Source: Cyclaneusma minus
Taxonomy: Eukaryota > Ascomycota > Leotiomycetes > Marthamycetales > Marthamycetaceae
Assembly: GCA_037179335.1 (NCBI GenBank)
Contig: JAKZHN010000031.1
Location: 350,733 to 414,732, forward strand
Direction of reading: 5' to 3'
DNA: 64,000 bases
Numbering within the stretch: the first letter of the stretch is position 1; every line of letters begins with the position of its first letter. This document shows, in pieces, positions 47,101 to 58,323 of this stretch. The notes beneath the pieces are model-generated. The model was not told the DNA's origin. It did no database searches and saw nothing but the letters and a program-made list of their open reading frames with translations. The translations under genes and the position numbers were made by a program.

Positions 47101-48652
47101 TCTTCGACTTCCGTTTGCAATTGCGCAATCTTCTCCCTCTCTTCAGTAGTGGATGAAGACTGCGACGCCAGTCGATTATTCGCATCCTGCAGTTGAGCTT
47201 CCAACTCCTGATGCTTCTTCTCCGCCTCCTCCGCCCTCTTCTTGGCATTCGAAAGTTCCGTCTTTTGCTTTTTCGTCATCGTCCAGTCGTCGTCGTTGTC
47301 TTGCTTGGAGACTTCCTCAAGCTTTCGCTTAGTCTCCTCAAGTTCCTGCTTCAGCTGGGCTTTATCTTCCTGGCAGTCTTCTTCTTTGTTCTTAGCATCC
47401 TGCAGAAGTTTCGCTTGCTCATCTATCTGGTTCTGAGCATCGTCGAGAAGTTGCTGATATTGTTGGTTACGGACATCGAATCCTAGTTCCAGGCGATTTA
47501 TTTCAGCGCTTTGTTTGAACATTTTGCCATTGCTTTTGTCAGACTGGCTGTTGATGTAACTAGAGGCTTCTTTAAGGAGCTGTTCGTGAGACATTTGACT
47601 CAGAGATGGTGCTGTGAAGTTCTCATTTCTGAGATCTTGTATCCATTGGGGTTCCTGTGCGATCAAAGGGTTAGCACGCTTCTCTCTTCCTGTTTCAACT
47701 TGATTTGTCCAACCAGGAGATCACCATTTCGCGTTCTTTTCCATCCTCGAATTGTCGTTCTGAGAGATTATTCTTGGGAATTTCAAAACCGAGGTGCATT
47801 ATCTAGTCAAAAACTTGCCACTACAAGCTCCAGGAGTACCTTCTGGAAGTTTACGAATTTATTTCAACTTACCAGAGGTATCGGCTCTGCTGCCTCCATT
47901 GGAGGCCCATCACTGAAAACTCCCACCTGTTCAGCCAGGCCGCCCGGGGCGTAATAGTTCTGACGCGCATAAGGGGCCTGGTTCGCTTGTCTCTGCTCAT
48001 CCGTTTCAATCTTCTCAGCATCCTCCGGTGTGTAATCCTTACTAGCGCCGGTAGTTCGCAATTCATCATCAGGCCTAGGCGATGGCGGCTGGACTTCGGG
48101 AGGGTAGGGAGGCCCTGACTGTCCTGTGTGTTCTGGTGAGCCTTGTGAGGGCGGCGAAGATCCTCCAGAGCTATATTGGTCATGGTGTCCGGTCGGCGGT
48201 GAGAATTGTGGGAGTTGTGGGGTTGTTTGAGTGCTTGAACCGGGTCCTGCTGATGGAGGGCGAAGACCATTACCAGCTCTGCTTGGAGTTGAGGTTCTCA
48301 TGGGGAACTCATCATCGGAGTCAGAGTCGGGGTTGGTGGTGGTGACGGTTAGGGGAGGTATACGTTGAGGTGTGGATTGGGATGGTGAGGTTCTCATGGG
48401 GAATTCATCATCGGAGTCGGACTCGGGCTTGGTTTCGCTGGCATTCGTTCTGGAGTTTGAGGCATCCCTGGGTGGAGACAACGGTACATCTTGGAGATTA
48501 TTCTCACTGGTATTCGTTCCAGATGCCGAGGCAGCTCCAGGAGAAGATGATCCGCTGCCATTCCCTCCTCCATTTCCGCCTCCATTCTCATCTCCGTTTC
48601 CGCCTGCATTCCCATTTCCACCCTTCTTACCCCTCCTTCTTTTCGGCGGCAT
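44124..48652 (-). CDS. large coiled-coil protein, 1436 residues
   Basis: Exon 1 is 48652-47873 and exon 2 is 47654-44124; a 218-bp GT-AG intron (GTAAGT...CACAG) joins them in phase 0. Residues 1-10 are basic (MPPKRRRGKK), followed by Gly/Asn-rich and Ser/Pro-rich disordered sequence carrying a repeated ESDSDDEFPMRTS/DSDSDDEFPMRTS motif. From about residue 300 to 1010 the protein is almost wholly heptad-type coiled coil rich in Glu, Lys and Gln. A compact region follows (MLIVDANSFYIKLERLFSML, then KMMLRKWPDAMGWVRHALQ). The C-terminus is acidic and aromatic with short repeated phrases (WTGEYVDLEEGEEWVPYRDG). I recognise no named family; a structural or tethering role is a guess from architecture. 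It lies between the SET gene and the duplicated membrane genes, all on the minus strand. Confidence 0.8.
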
Positions 48653-49996
48653 CTTGGACGATCTGAAACCTGCTCTGTGTACCGGGTCTATGTCTTTCTC
48701 CCGAGTTTACTGCTAGTGCTCGGTTTTCACCATTGGCGGCGATGACGGTAATGAGAATGTATCGAGATTTACTGCGTGGTATAATAATGTCGAGCTATCT
48801 TCGAAAGAGAAAACGTGAGCCGATTACTGTCGAATCATTCACTGAATCGACATAACCCCGAGTACAATATCATGCACATATTCGGATATCTGTGTATACA
48901 AGAAGCTCTCGGATGCACCCTTATTTGTCTGAAACTCCAGAGGAGCGATGTTAAGCTGTCCGAAAGCAGCCATCGTGACCAGCACGTGACCGTCCTTTGT
49001 TCCCCTGAACAGCTCGACTCCGGCTCGGAACCCATCCACAATTTGCATTGTCTAGAATGAATGCGGTTGTGCTGCTGCATTGTTCTGAGCGGCGTTGGAG
49101 GGATTTCTTTCTTGCAATGGTCGAACATTTGAGTGCGTTCGTGATGACATTCCTGGGCTGGGAGTGACAAAGAATGAAGAATTGCAGGTGCAGCACAGAG
49201 GTACCTACGCGACACGGGGCCGTCGGGTACCGAAATCCCGAGCTTGCATAAATTTTACATCTCACCGATGCGCTTCTCCAAGTTCTCCTCAAGACTACAA
49301 CACCACTCCAAATGGCCGTGGCCGCCTACCAGTTCAAAAGGCCTCCATCCTGCCACCTGTGCTGAAGCCCAAAAATTGAAACATCAAACAATTTTCAGTT
49401 GACTAAACTTCTCCTCTTGCTATATGGTCTCTGTCGTTGTTTCTGCGTACACATACATGCAGCATGCTCTTTTCTTCTACGATGAAAGAACTGCAAAGCT
49501 ACCAAAAAAATTTGCTACTCTGCTGTTGTTGAGTCCCCAGCTCTTGTCATATCAGTTTCAGCAGAGTCTTATTGTCTCCGTCCTCGTTATTCCCTTAGTA
49601 TCTTATTCTTATGTCTCCAGCTTCGTTGTAGCAACTTCTGCCGTCTGTCAGTCTTGGAAAGTCGAATTTTCCCAGCTACCAACCCACTGGTATGTTCTCA
49701 AATTGTCATCGAATTCCATTTATCGAGACTACCTCGTCCAACTTGTTCTACATCCATTTCATTTGCTTCCGAAGCACGCCAGTACTGAGACAGACACAAT
49801 CACTCTCAGACTCAGCTCTGTTCCTTGCTGTTATACAGTCTGCTTTCTTTTGAGGGGGTGTATATGATTCTGCTAGTCAAATTTCAAGTTCATTGTTTTT
49901 GAGACTGGCAATAAGTCATTTCAACTGGAGTTTCTGGAAAATGCATGAGACATTCCATATTTTCTATTCTTACGGTATACTACGGCCTTGACTGTC
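48653..49996. other. intergenic
   Basis: About 1.3 kb between two minus-strand genes. A plus-strand frame at 49424-49867 is long but T-rich, hydrophobic and without a recognisable domain. Otherwise nothing seen. Confidence 0.45.
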
Positions 49997-51439
49997 TTAT
50001 AGTTTCTTGGTGCCACGAGTTCTGTTTTTTGGGGAGTATGGTTCCTGTCGGGATTTTATAGCATACCGCTTGCGTTCAGCGGGACCCCCAGCATCCCGAG
50101 TAGCCTCGGCACTTTTTTCTTTTTGATGCTTTTCTCGGTCAGGACGGAAATAATCCTCGCCATACCAAAGTAGCAACTCGTCCATAGGCTGGATATCCTT
50201 TGTCGCTTTGAGGATAACGCGATTCCGCCCGGCATAAACCTCAAATTCACACTCCACATTCGCATTATCCTGCGCAGTCTGGAATATAGCTTCAAGCTCG
50301 GAATCAGCTGCATCGAGGTACTCTTGTCTATTGGTCGGATCATTCATAAATCGGGTCCGGTTACCCTCTATGTTTGCTGTTATGCCGCACGTGGGCACGC
50401 CTGACCCATCGGCCACGTGAAATTGGTATACGTAGTGAAAATCGGCATCAAAGTCCCTCATGAAATCGTCTCCCTGGTCCCCTGGAATCGCAACACCAGT
50501 ATACTCGCCCAGGATTGTGCCACTTTGAATCTGCTGCAGTGCTCTGGCCCCGCGGAAGTATTCCCCATCCTCGTCCGCACGATGGACGAAGATTTCTACC
50601 AAGGGGCCTGGGTATCTCTGGTTTGGCAGCAGTCTACTGAAATCGCAGCTGCATCTTGTGGCGTTCTTTCCGGCGGGATTAGGGAGGATCGGATCGCAGA
50701 AAAGATTGCATTGCTTGCAGTTGATAGGCGTTCTGCCGTTCACCTGGCGTGGCAGCCAGGGCCTCAGCTTAAAATCCCAACCCTTGGGCCACCTGACCCT
50801 CTCCCGGTTGGCTGGCTCAGAAAGGAATGCTGTGAAGCCTGAGTGTAGTCTGACTTGATCGATGTTGACCATGTCGGGGTGCCCGTTGGGTCTAGCGGAA
50901 TCGTAGTATATGCATTTTTCAACTGAGCCCTCGGGGCTCATGAGCCCAGTGTGTTCATGGTACTGTTCTTGAATGATCAGAATTTGCCGTTGGCTGAAAA
51001 GCCTCATATGCATGTCGCTCGTCCTTTTTGCTGGGCCGGAGCGGTAGTTTTTCTCGGCGGGGACATTGTGGAGCAATACGAAGAGTCTGATACTCCTTAT
51101 CACGTCTGAATCCTGGAGAAGATTCTCCAACAGGTATCGCCGTTCAACACCCGTTTCATCAAAGAGAGTACTGACGAATGTATCGCTTATAGTTAGAATG
51201 GCCCAATAATCTGAACCATTACTACCCGCAGCCCCTTGCAGCTGGCCAATGATCTTTTCGTTCTTTTCCGGCTCTTTATTTCCAGGTAGATGGATGTGCC
51301 TTGCTGTTATTCTTGCGAGCCCGTATTCTTGTTCTTGTAAAGCTTTGTATTTATTGTTTGCTTGATATAGTTCCAGAAAGATATCGCTGAGCTTTCCCTT
51401 CGCGCCATTGATCGTCGCGGGAGTTACTGCCAATGCCAT
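49997..51439 (-). CDS. SET-domain protein, putative lysine methyltransferase
   Basis: A 480-residue single-exon protein starting MALAVTPATINGAKGK; a TTTCTCACACCAG acceptor-like sequence just before the start suggests a 5' UTR intron. Residues 1-235 have a helical start and no domain I recognise. A cysteine cluster near 240-266 (NCKQCNLFC...RCSCDF) resembles a pre-SET zinc cluster. The SET core spans about 280-430: FRGARALQQIQSGTILGEYTG, then NIEGNRTRFMNDP in place of the usual RFxNHS, then CEFEVYAGRNRVILKATKDI, and DELLLWYGEDYF for the ELxxDYG motif. The tail is basic. The enzyme presumably methylates lysine using S-adenosylmethionine; the histidine-to-aspartate change in the NHS motif raises doubt about activity. 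A start 21 bp upstream would not use ATG. Confidence 0.78.
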   Translation of the reverse strand: MALAVTPATINGAKGKLSDIFLELYQANNKYKALQEQEYGLARITARHIHLPGNKEPEKNEKIIGQLQGAAGSNGSDYWAILTISDTFVSTLFDETGVERRYLLENLLQDSDVIRSIRLFVLLHNVPAEKNYRSGPAKRTSDMHMRLFSQRQILIIQEQYHEHTGLMSPEGSVEKCIYYDSARPNGHPDMVNIDQVRLHSGFTAFLSEPANRERVRWPKGWDFKLRPWLPRQVNGRTPINCKQCNLFCDPILPNPAGKNATRCSCDFSRLLPNQRYPGPLVEIFVHRADEDGEYFRGARALQQIQSGTILGEYTGVAIPGDQGDDFMRDFDADFHYVYQFHVADGSGVPTCGITANIEGNRTRFMNDPTNRQEYLDAADSELEAIFQTAQDNANVECEFEVYAGRNRVILKATKDIQPMDELLLWYGEDYFRPDREKHQKEKSAEATRDAGGPAERKRYAIKSRQEPYSPKNRTRGTKKL

Positions 51440-52972
51440 GACGTCTGGTGTGAGAAACAAAAAGGCGTAGAAAGCTATGGCAGCAACGAAAAAGAAAAAC
51501 TAGAAAACCAGGAAAGGGCAAAGTCCAGGCAGACATCAAGGGTATGGAACTACTGATGGTTGTCCGGAAACGGGGATATGCTGAATGTCCATTGTCTCTT
51601 TGTTACCCAAACATTCAAGTTCTTTGAGAGAATAACGTTGATTTTTCTCTCGACCGCTTCCATATCGCTTGGAAGACCGGATCCGGATCACCGCAGCTCC
51701 AATAAAGTCCGAATTTTTCTTGCCCATCATTCTTTCTGTTGGCAGTTGGCATCTTCGGCCCGATGACAAGAGCCACCTCCTGAACCACCCCGACTCTTCA
51801 ATAAGTCGGGTACCCATGGTCCGATACGGACCCTTATTGTTTGTATCCTGTTTTTCTCATTGGAGAGAACAACCAAGTGGTCTCGGGTTCTTCATATTCC
51901 TGTTATGGTGCACTTTACGCTCATTTTTAGTCCGACTTTTCTTGAGTCTTGTCACTCACAACACACTTACGTGTATTTAGCTTCCAGACACTCATCTTGA
52001 ACCGACTCAAAAGTCGTTCTAGGTCGTCTGACTTCTAGTAATAGCGTGGTATTGTTTGATTTGCAATAACTCGATTGTGGTTCAAGTTATTGACTCAGGG
52101 GACAGGGTGATAGAGGTTCAGGACTGAGAAGTTAGAACACCTTGTATGTTTCACATGTTACTGAGGCTGTTTGCGGGGCCAGGGACTTGGCATTCTCTTA
52201 AGGTATAGTTCGAGGATACCTATAATATATTTCACTTTCAGAATGAACTCCATAAGCCTTTCTCCATGTCTCTGGTAGCGTGGTGGCCCAAGGTTAATTA
52301 GGGGGTGCACCGATCTATGCTGTGCGTAGACTGTAGAATGCCTGCGAACTTGTCAGACCACCACCCACGCTTAAACTCTGCACCATCCCCCGGCTGCTGC
52401 CTCGCCGTCACATCGCAACAGCAAGGGCTACAACAACGAAGCAGCATTGGATATGAATCACGGGAAAGGCTTGGAACGGTTGACACGCGTCCCGCGACCG
52501 CCATTCTCCGGAAGTTCACCGGAAACTCTGTCTTTGAGCCTCTTGCTGCTCAATCCCATTCCCATCGGATCAGTCGGCCGTTTGGACACTTCGAAGGTAT
52601 TGAAGGACTTGGATTTGATCAACGCCTGTACGTTATTTCGGACGATAGCCCTTTTCTCCTGCTCATTCATCTCAGCATCCTCATTTTCAAATTTGCGTTA
52701 TTGTTGCACCTCGAGCTAAAATCGACGTCACCCTCACTCCAAACATTGAACTCAAAGCGGGGTGTGGTCACCGTGTGGAGCAAGCGTTCCGCTTTCCTGG
52801 CATACGGAGCAGATAGACTTTGTAGATCCGGAGTTCCCCTCATTTCACTTTCAGCCTTATTTACCTTATTTCTCTACTGATTTCCTTTGCATCCGTCAAG
52901 TATCTTGTCTTGCTGACCGTTTTCTTCTTTTTTATCGTTTTCTCAGCATCTGGGCGAGCTGTTGCGTCCGCC
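51440..52972. other. divergent intergenic region
   Basis: About 1.5 kb between divergent SET and mannosidase genes. No gene seen; the last 200 bp are T-rich, as expected of a fungal promoter and leader. Confidence 0.5.
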
Positions 52973-55877
52973 ATGTTTTCCTTTGGACTCTCGGAATATT
53001 GGCTGAAGTTCCAATTGCTATGCCTCTTGACAGGAAGTGTCACGGCTACTTCCTCGTCCCTTTATGAATTCGTCGATCCTTTAATTGGCACCGTTGGGTC
53101 CATCCCCGGCTCCTCCGTTGCGAGCGGCAATGCTTTTCCAGGAGCTGCCCTTCCCTGGGGAATGGCAAAAGCGGGAATTGACACGAGCTACATTGGTATT
53201 CCGAATGGGACCGCCACAGATGCCAACGCTGGCTTCAGCCCGCTTGGAAATGTCACTGCAATCAGTGTGACACATGTCAGTGGTACTGGAGGCGCCCCTA
53301 CTTGTGAGTCCTTCAAAACTGTCTCTCTTCTCCAGCCAAGCTAACTGTCACCTGACGGACTCATTTCTCAGATGCCACTATTAGGTAATTTGGACGCCAT
53401 CAACCTCGCCGACAATACGACTTACTGGCAGAATCGTTCACTAGAGACAGAGACGGCAACAGTCGGAATGTTCCAGACGCACTTGTTAAACGGGATTGGT
53501 ATTTCCATTGCGGCAACAAATCACACTGGATTCATTCGCTACTCCTTTCCGCGAACAGAAGATGTTCATGTCATGATTGACTTGACCCATGTGCTCCCAA
53601 GCTACGACATAGAAGCCTACACGCAAAAATACCAGCTTGGTGATCTCCACCTTCGTCCCGCAGCGAACGCTACACAATCGCCTTCTTACTTTGGCTCTGC
53701 CACGTACACCGGCGGCTGGGTGCAATCACAGGATCACAAGCTGTTTTTCTGTGGCAACTTCTCAGTACCCCCTGGCTCGTCGCTTCGACCAACCTCAAAC
53801 TATGTTCAACCATCACGAAGCAGCAATGTGATCGGAGCTGGCACTTTCAGTTGGCCATATGACCATACCTTCCCTCCCGCATTCAGCGACAGGCCTTTTC
53901 CTCTCGCATATGATGATATCAGGACGTACACCGGAGGCGGGATGGGCATCGGAGCCCTCTTCAGCTGGGCTCCTGACTTGAGTTCTGCGAGCCACAATGA
54001 AACTTCAACTCTTGAGGCGAGGATAGGTATTTCGTATATCAGCGCTGAGCAAGCATGCTCACACATTGAGAAAGAGCTTCCTCCAAGCCAGAGTTTCGAG
54101 GATACGGTGGAGCAGGCGAGGACGGAATGGGAAAACAAAGTCCTTTCCACCATCAAGGTTGTGGACGATGGAAGCGCGTCGAGCAGCAACAAGACGCTCA
54201 AGAGAATGCTATACACTGCACTGTACCACTCAGCCTTGATGCCCACAGACAAGACGTTCGAGAACCCACGGTGGACATCGAACGACGGCAAACCATATTA
54301 CGACGACTTCTATGTAGCGCTCCCTTGCCCCCCAAAGAAAAGAAACAGCCCGAGTATTTCACTAACATGTTCCACAGACTCTCTGGGACACCTACCGCAC
54401 CCTCCAACCTCTCTACCACCTCATCTTCACCCCAACCTACACCCGTATCATCTCCGGTCTAATTTCCATATTCAGCAACGAAGGCTATCTCCCCATCGGC
54501 CGCGCCGCCAACTGGAATGGGCGCGTCCAAGGTGGTACCCACGCCGAAATGGTCCTCACGGATGCCTTCCTCAAATCCGTCGGGTCCGTCAATTCCCCTT
54601 CTAGCGTCCACGAACTCAACTCCTCCCTCATAGACATAGACTGGGAAACCGCCTACCGTGCCATGGTCAAAGACGCCAACATTCTCCCCGACCGCAACGC
54701 CGATTCCGTAGCCCCGGATGGCGCTACCAAAGAAGGCCGCGGCGCCTTGGACGAATACCTTCCTTTGCATTTCATTACACGAAACCACACACGCAGCATC
54801 TCGCGCGGGCTCGAGTATTCGCAAAACGACCACGCTATCTACACCGTCGCAGTCGGCTTAAACAAAAGCGCTGACGAAATCGCCAAATACCGTGAGCGCG
54901 CGTCGTGGTGGCAGAACCAGTGGAATCCCTACGCCAACACCTCTCTCGCCGGCGTAGGAAACTTCACCGGCTTTCCTGGAGCTAGGAATAGTGATGGCGG
55001 GTGGAATTTCACAGACTATGATCCGCTGACTTGCGCGAATTGTGGATGGGGAGGCGATATCTATGAAGCGAAGGTTTGGGAGACGGGGTTTGCGGCCGCG
55101 CCGCATGATATGAGGAAATTGATTGAACTCATGGGAGGTGATGAGAAGTTTGTGGAGAGGCTGGATGCGAGTTTCTTGCCGGGGTTTGGAGGGACGCTTG
55201 GGAATGCGAATAATGACGCGGGGAGTGCGCTGTATAATCCAGGTATGTTCCTACTGCCGGCTGTCGCCTACGAGACTTGTTGTCGAAAGAAGAAAAAATC
55301 TATGGATTGTGATATGCTGATCAAAGAAATATACAGGCAACGAGCCGAGTTTCATGACGTCGTTCCTGTACAATTATGTACCGGGGTCTCAGTGGAAGAC
55401 GGTGAATCAGAGCCGCAGCATCGTCGATCAGTTCTATTCCGACGCTGTCAGCGGCTATCCAGGAAACATCGACAGCGGCGCCCTCCCCTCCTGGCTAATC
55501 TTCAACCTCATCGGCCTGGTACGTTCATCACATTTCCCCCATCCTCCCCTCTTGCCCTTACCCTCGCTAACCCCCGCACCAAACAGTACCCCATCGCCTC
55601 CCAACCCATCTACCTCCTCAGCGCCCCCTTCTTCTCGCACCTCAACATCTCCCTCTTCCCCTCCACCCCCTCTTCCACAACCCTGCAAATCGTTGCCCAA
55701 AACCTCTCAGCCACAAACTTCTATCCGCAAAGCGTGGAGCTGAATGGCAAGATGCTAGATCGTAGCTGGGTAGCACACGATGAGATCAATAATGGTGGGA
55801 CACTGGTTTTCGAAATGGGTAGTCAGCCGGGGAAATGGGATACGGGAGATAGGCCACCGAGTATGGACGGATGGTGA
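52973..55877 (+). CDS. secreted GH92 alpha-1,2-mannosidase family protein
   Basis: An 875-residue glycoside hydrolase, probably acting on alpha-mannosides of N-glycans or wall mannan outside the cell. Exons 52973-53303, 53355-54313, 54378-55242, 55337-55518, 55587-55877 sum to a whole frame. A signal peptide follows MFSFGLSEYWLKFQLLCLLTG. GH92 landmarks: FVDPLIGTVG, GNAFPGAALPWGMAK, SGTGGAPTYG...SQMPLLG, YYDDFYTLWDTYRTLQPLY, GRAANWNGRVQGGTHAEMV, ALYNPGNEPSFMTSFLYNY and LPSWLIFNLIGLYPIASQPIY. The family needs calcium and acts by inversion. Several N-glycosylation sequons fit secretion. The only anomaly is the first intron, whose family-consistent acceptor is TG. Codon use turns from C-rich to G-rich near 55000. 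Confidence 0.88.
53304..53354 (+). other. first GH92 intron with apparent GT...TG borders
   Basis: Begins GTGAGT at 53304 and has a GCTAACT branch-like site at 53339-53345. Ending at CTG (53352-53354) restores TAC GGA CTC ATT TCT CAG, the expected Tyr-Gly-Leu-Ile-Ser-Gln. Earlier AGs leave an in-frame TAA at 53342; the AG at 53371 needs a weak GTCTCT donor at 53321 and deletes the conserved segment. Confidence 0.55.
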
Positions 55878-56825
55878 AACTAGGCGCGCCTGGCGGGGAC
55901 GGGATTGAAATTGGCTCGGTTTGATGCGGTGCTAGAAGGAAAGAGTGCTCTCGCATATACCTGAGGTACCCCTAAATCTGCCCAAATAGAGAACAAAATC
56001 AACGCTCCAAAGGTGTATAAGATACATCCCCTCCTCCCACCCATAAGACCGTACGGACTTCATGTTGAGAGCTGGTCATGTGAGCAGCTCAGCAGATCAC
56101 ACGAGAACGCCAGTGACTTAGCACACACACACATATATACACAATTCCCCACACTCCCCTCCCACAGAATTCGAAAGACGCTAGGCAAGTCAAGCCTCTT
56201 TAGCGTAGTTGGCAGTGCCGCTCCTTGCTGTCAGCATTCAGGTGCAGCTTGTTGTAGCGACGTCACCCCCTGATACGGAAACGTTAAAGTGACGGACGGG
56301 GTACGGATCCTGTTTTGAAAGAAAAAAAGTTTTCTTTTGGGCGATTTTGTTTGTTCCTTTTGATTTGACTTTTTGCGTGCCTAGAGGCCGGTTCTCCTGT
56401 TTCATTCGAGTGAGATTCATTCGGTCTTTAGTGAGGACAGCCGACAATCACATTAGTCACGAGTGCGACTGCATATGCACGATTACTCGAAACATTTATG
56501 ATAAGTATTACTCAGAATATTCGAGAGCATTAGGAATATTCACAATCACTCGTGTCTCGGAATCCTGAAAAGGAATAGGCTTGATATTGTCACAACATCA
56601 GAAGATCACAATCACAATCACAATGCAGAACAAAAATCAGGATCAGCTTTCGCTTTTCGATTCCTAGAGACCTAATGTACAAGTAGTAGTGCCTTCGCAC
56701 GAAAGCAACGCAAAAGACCAAGCCCGCCCTCAACCCCAGGTTCGTAATTCATCGCTGAAAAGCAGAGCTCATAGTAAGGGTATCAAAACGATGCAGAAGC
56801 GCAATCTAGAGTCCAAGCCGCCTTT
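55878..56825. other. convergent intergenic region
   Basis: About 950 bp between convergent 3' ends. It holds a CA/TA stretch near 56124-56141, three CACAAT units near 56605-56622 and a short 19-bp-period repeat listed separately. No gene seen. Confidence 0.5.
56505..56565 (+). repeat. 19-bp-period repeat array 4
   Basis: Units GTATTACTCAGAATATTC (56505-56522), GAGAGCATTAGGAATATTC (56523-56541) and a weaker ACAATCACTCGTGTCTCGG. They share the GGAATATTC half with the arrays at 57059 and 62617. Less regular GAGTGAGATT/GAGTGCGACT units precede them from 56408. Confidence 0.5.
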
Positions 56826-58323
56826 TCAGATACCAGAGATGTGACTCTCCTGGTGCGAAACGCTGCCATGGCGGCCAGAGTGGTTGTGTGCCGCATCGCC
56901 GTGAGTAACAGTTGGTGCGCCGATGGTCTCGGCTAAGACTGAGGGAGGGACTTGTGCTGCATCGGTAGGATCACGGGGAGCGGAACTGGTGGAACTGTGA
57001 TTCAAAGACGTTAGCTGATATGTTCTAATGTGTGCTGAAGGACCGAGCTCGGCAAGGTTCAAGTGATAGGGAATATCACAAGTGATTAGGGATATACATG
57101 GTAATTCGGAATATACAGAGAGCATTGCAGAGAGGGGATCTTCACCTATGAAAGTTTTTAGGTAGGTAGGTAAAAATGTTAGCTTACGCATGCGTCTTGT
57201 TGCCTCCGACAGTCTTGGAACCGTCGAGGTTGGAGTCGACACGAGGGTCCATCTTGTTCATCATGTCGGAGTTGTGGGGACCAGCGGTGTTCTGAGCTGT
57301 TCCGCTGCCGGGAGTGGCGTGCGAGCCGGAAGCGCCAGTGATACCACCGGTAGAAGCACCAGTGCGGTTGCCGCGGCCGTCGAGATCACTGTCAACGCGG
57401 GGATCGGCCTTGTTGGCCATGTTCGAGTTGTGAGGACCGGCGTTGGTGGAGCTGGAGATTCCACCAGCGGAACCGCCGTGGGTGGCCGTGATGTCGGTGT
57501 TGGTACCGTGGTGAGGGACTCCAGTGTGCATTCCAGTGGATTGGGTGTTGGTGTTCACACGGGGGTCAACCTCGTTGGCGATCTTCGAGTTGTGGGCGTG
57601 GGTTCCGGAGGTGTGGCCAGTGGTGTGGGAACCAGAGTGAGTACCGTCGTAGCCCTGGTTGGAAGTGCCAGTTGAGCCAGAGTAGGCACCGGTGGTGCTG
57701 GAAAGACCGCCGGTGGTGCCACCAGTGTGAGCCTGACGAAAGGTGTTTCCAGTTGAAGTACCATCGTAACCAGCTCCTCCGATGTTGGTGTGCTGGTTTA
57801 TGCCGGCATTCTTGGAGCGGTCAAGGTCAGAGTCGACACGAGGATCAGCCTTGTTCAGCATGTTGGAGTTGTGAGGTCCAGCGTTGGTCGAAGTAGAGCC
57901 GGTGGTGCCAGAAAGACCAGCGGAAGTTCCGCCAACACCAGCTGAGGCGTGCTGGCCACGGTTGTCCAGGTCGGAGTCAACACGAGGGTCGGCCTTGTTC
58001 AGCATGTTGGACTGCAGAGAAAGGGAAGTCAGCTCAAGCTCAGAAGTGAGGCTCATCTCAAGAGATCAATAACTTACGTTGTGAGGTCCAGCATTGGTCG
58101 AGGTATTGGCCCCAGTGCTGGAGACACCGGTGTGAACTCCAGAGTGCTGAGCACGGTTGTCCATGTCAGAGTCGACACGAGGGTCAGCAGTATTGGCAGC
58201 TCTCGAGCCGTGGGGACCAGCAGTGCCCTCGGGAAGGCTGCTGGAGTTGTTGGTTCCAGTGGTGGAGGAGCTGTTGTTACCAACGTGGAGAACCTCCTTG
58301 ATCTTCTCAACGGTGCCAGTCAT
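56826..58323 (-). CDS. PRVDSD tandem-repeat protein
   Basis: A 412-residue hydrophilic protein. Exons (minus): 58323-58078, 58011-57188, 56994-56826, with GT-AG introns. It starts MTGTVEKIKEVLHVG. Six repeats of AGPHNSNMxNKADPRVDSDLD type lie near residues 35, 80, 115, 205, 265 and 310; the fourth is divergent (HNSKIANEVDPRVNTNT). Between them are Gly/Ser/Thr/His-rich linkers. Composition, lack of hydrophobic core and repeat form suggest a disordered, hydrophilin/LEA-like stress protein; related fungal proteins with the same PRVDSD motif are often annotated as cell-surface or appressorium-expressed. There is no signal peptide. The first intron falls inside a repeat, after GPHN. The second intron holds a 19-bp-period array. 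Confidence 0.8.
57059..57116 (+). repeat. 19-bp-period repeat array 5, inside an intron
   Basis: Three adjacent units: TCAAGTGATAGGGAATATC (57059-57077), ACAAGTGATTAGGGATATAC (57078-57097) and ATGGTAATTCGGAATATAC (57098-57116). They lie in the second intron (56995-57187) of the PRVDSD-repeat gene and are the best match to a common consensus near TCAAGTGATTGGGAATATC. Confidence 0.6.

Noticed and set aside
49424..49867. 147-codon plus-strand frame starting MVSVVVSAYTYMQ
   Set aside because: T-rich sequence gives a hydrophobic translation by chance; no domain, no clear promoter, and it lies in the space downstream of another gene.
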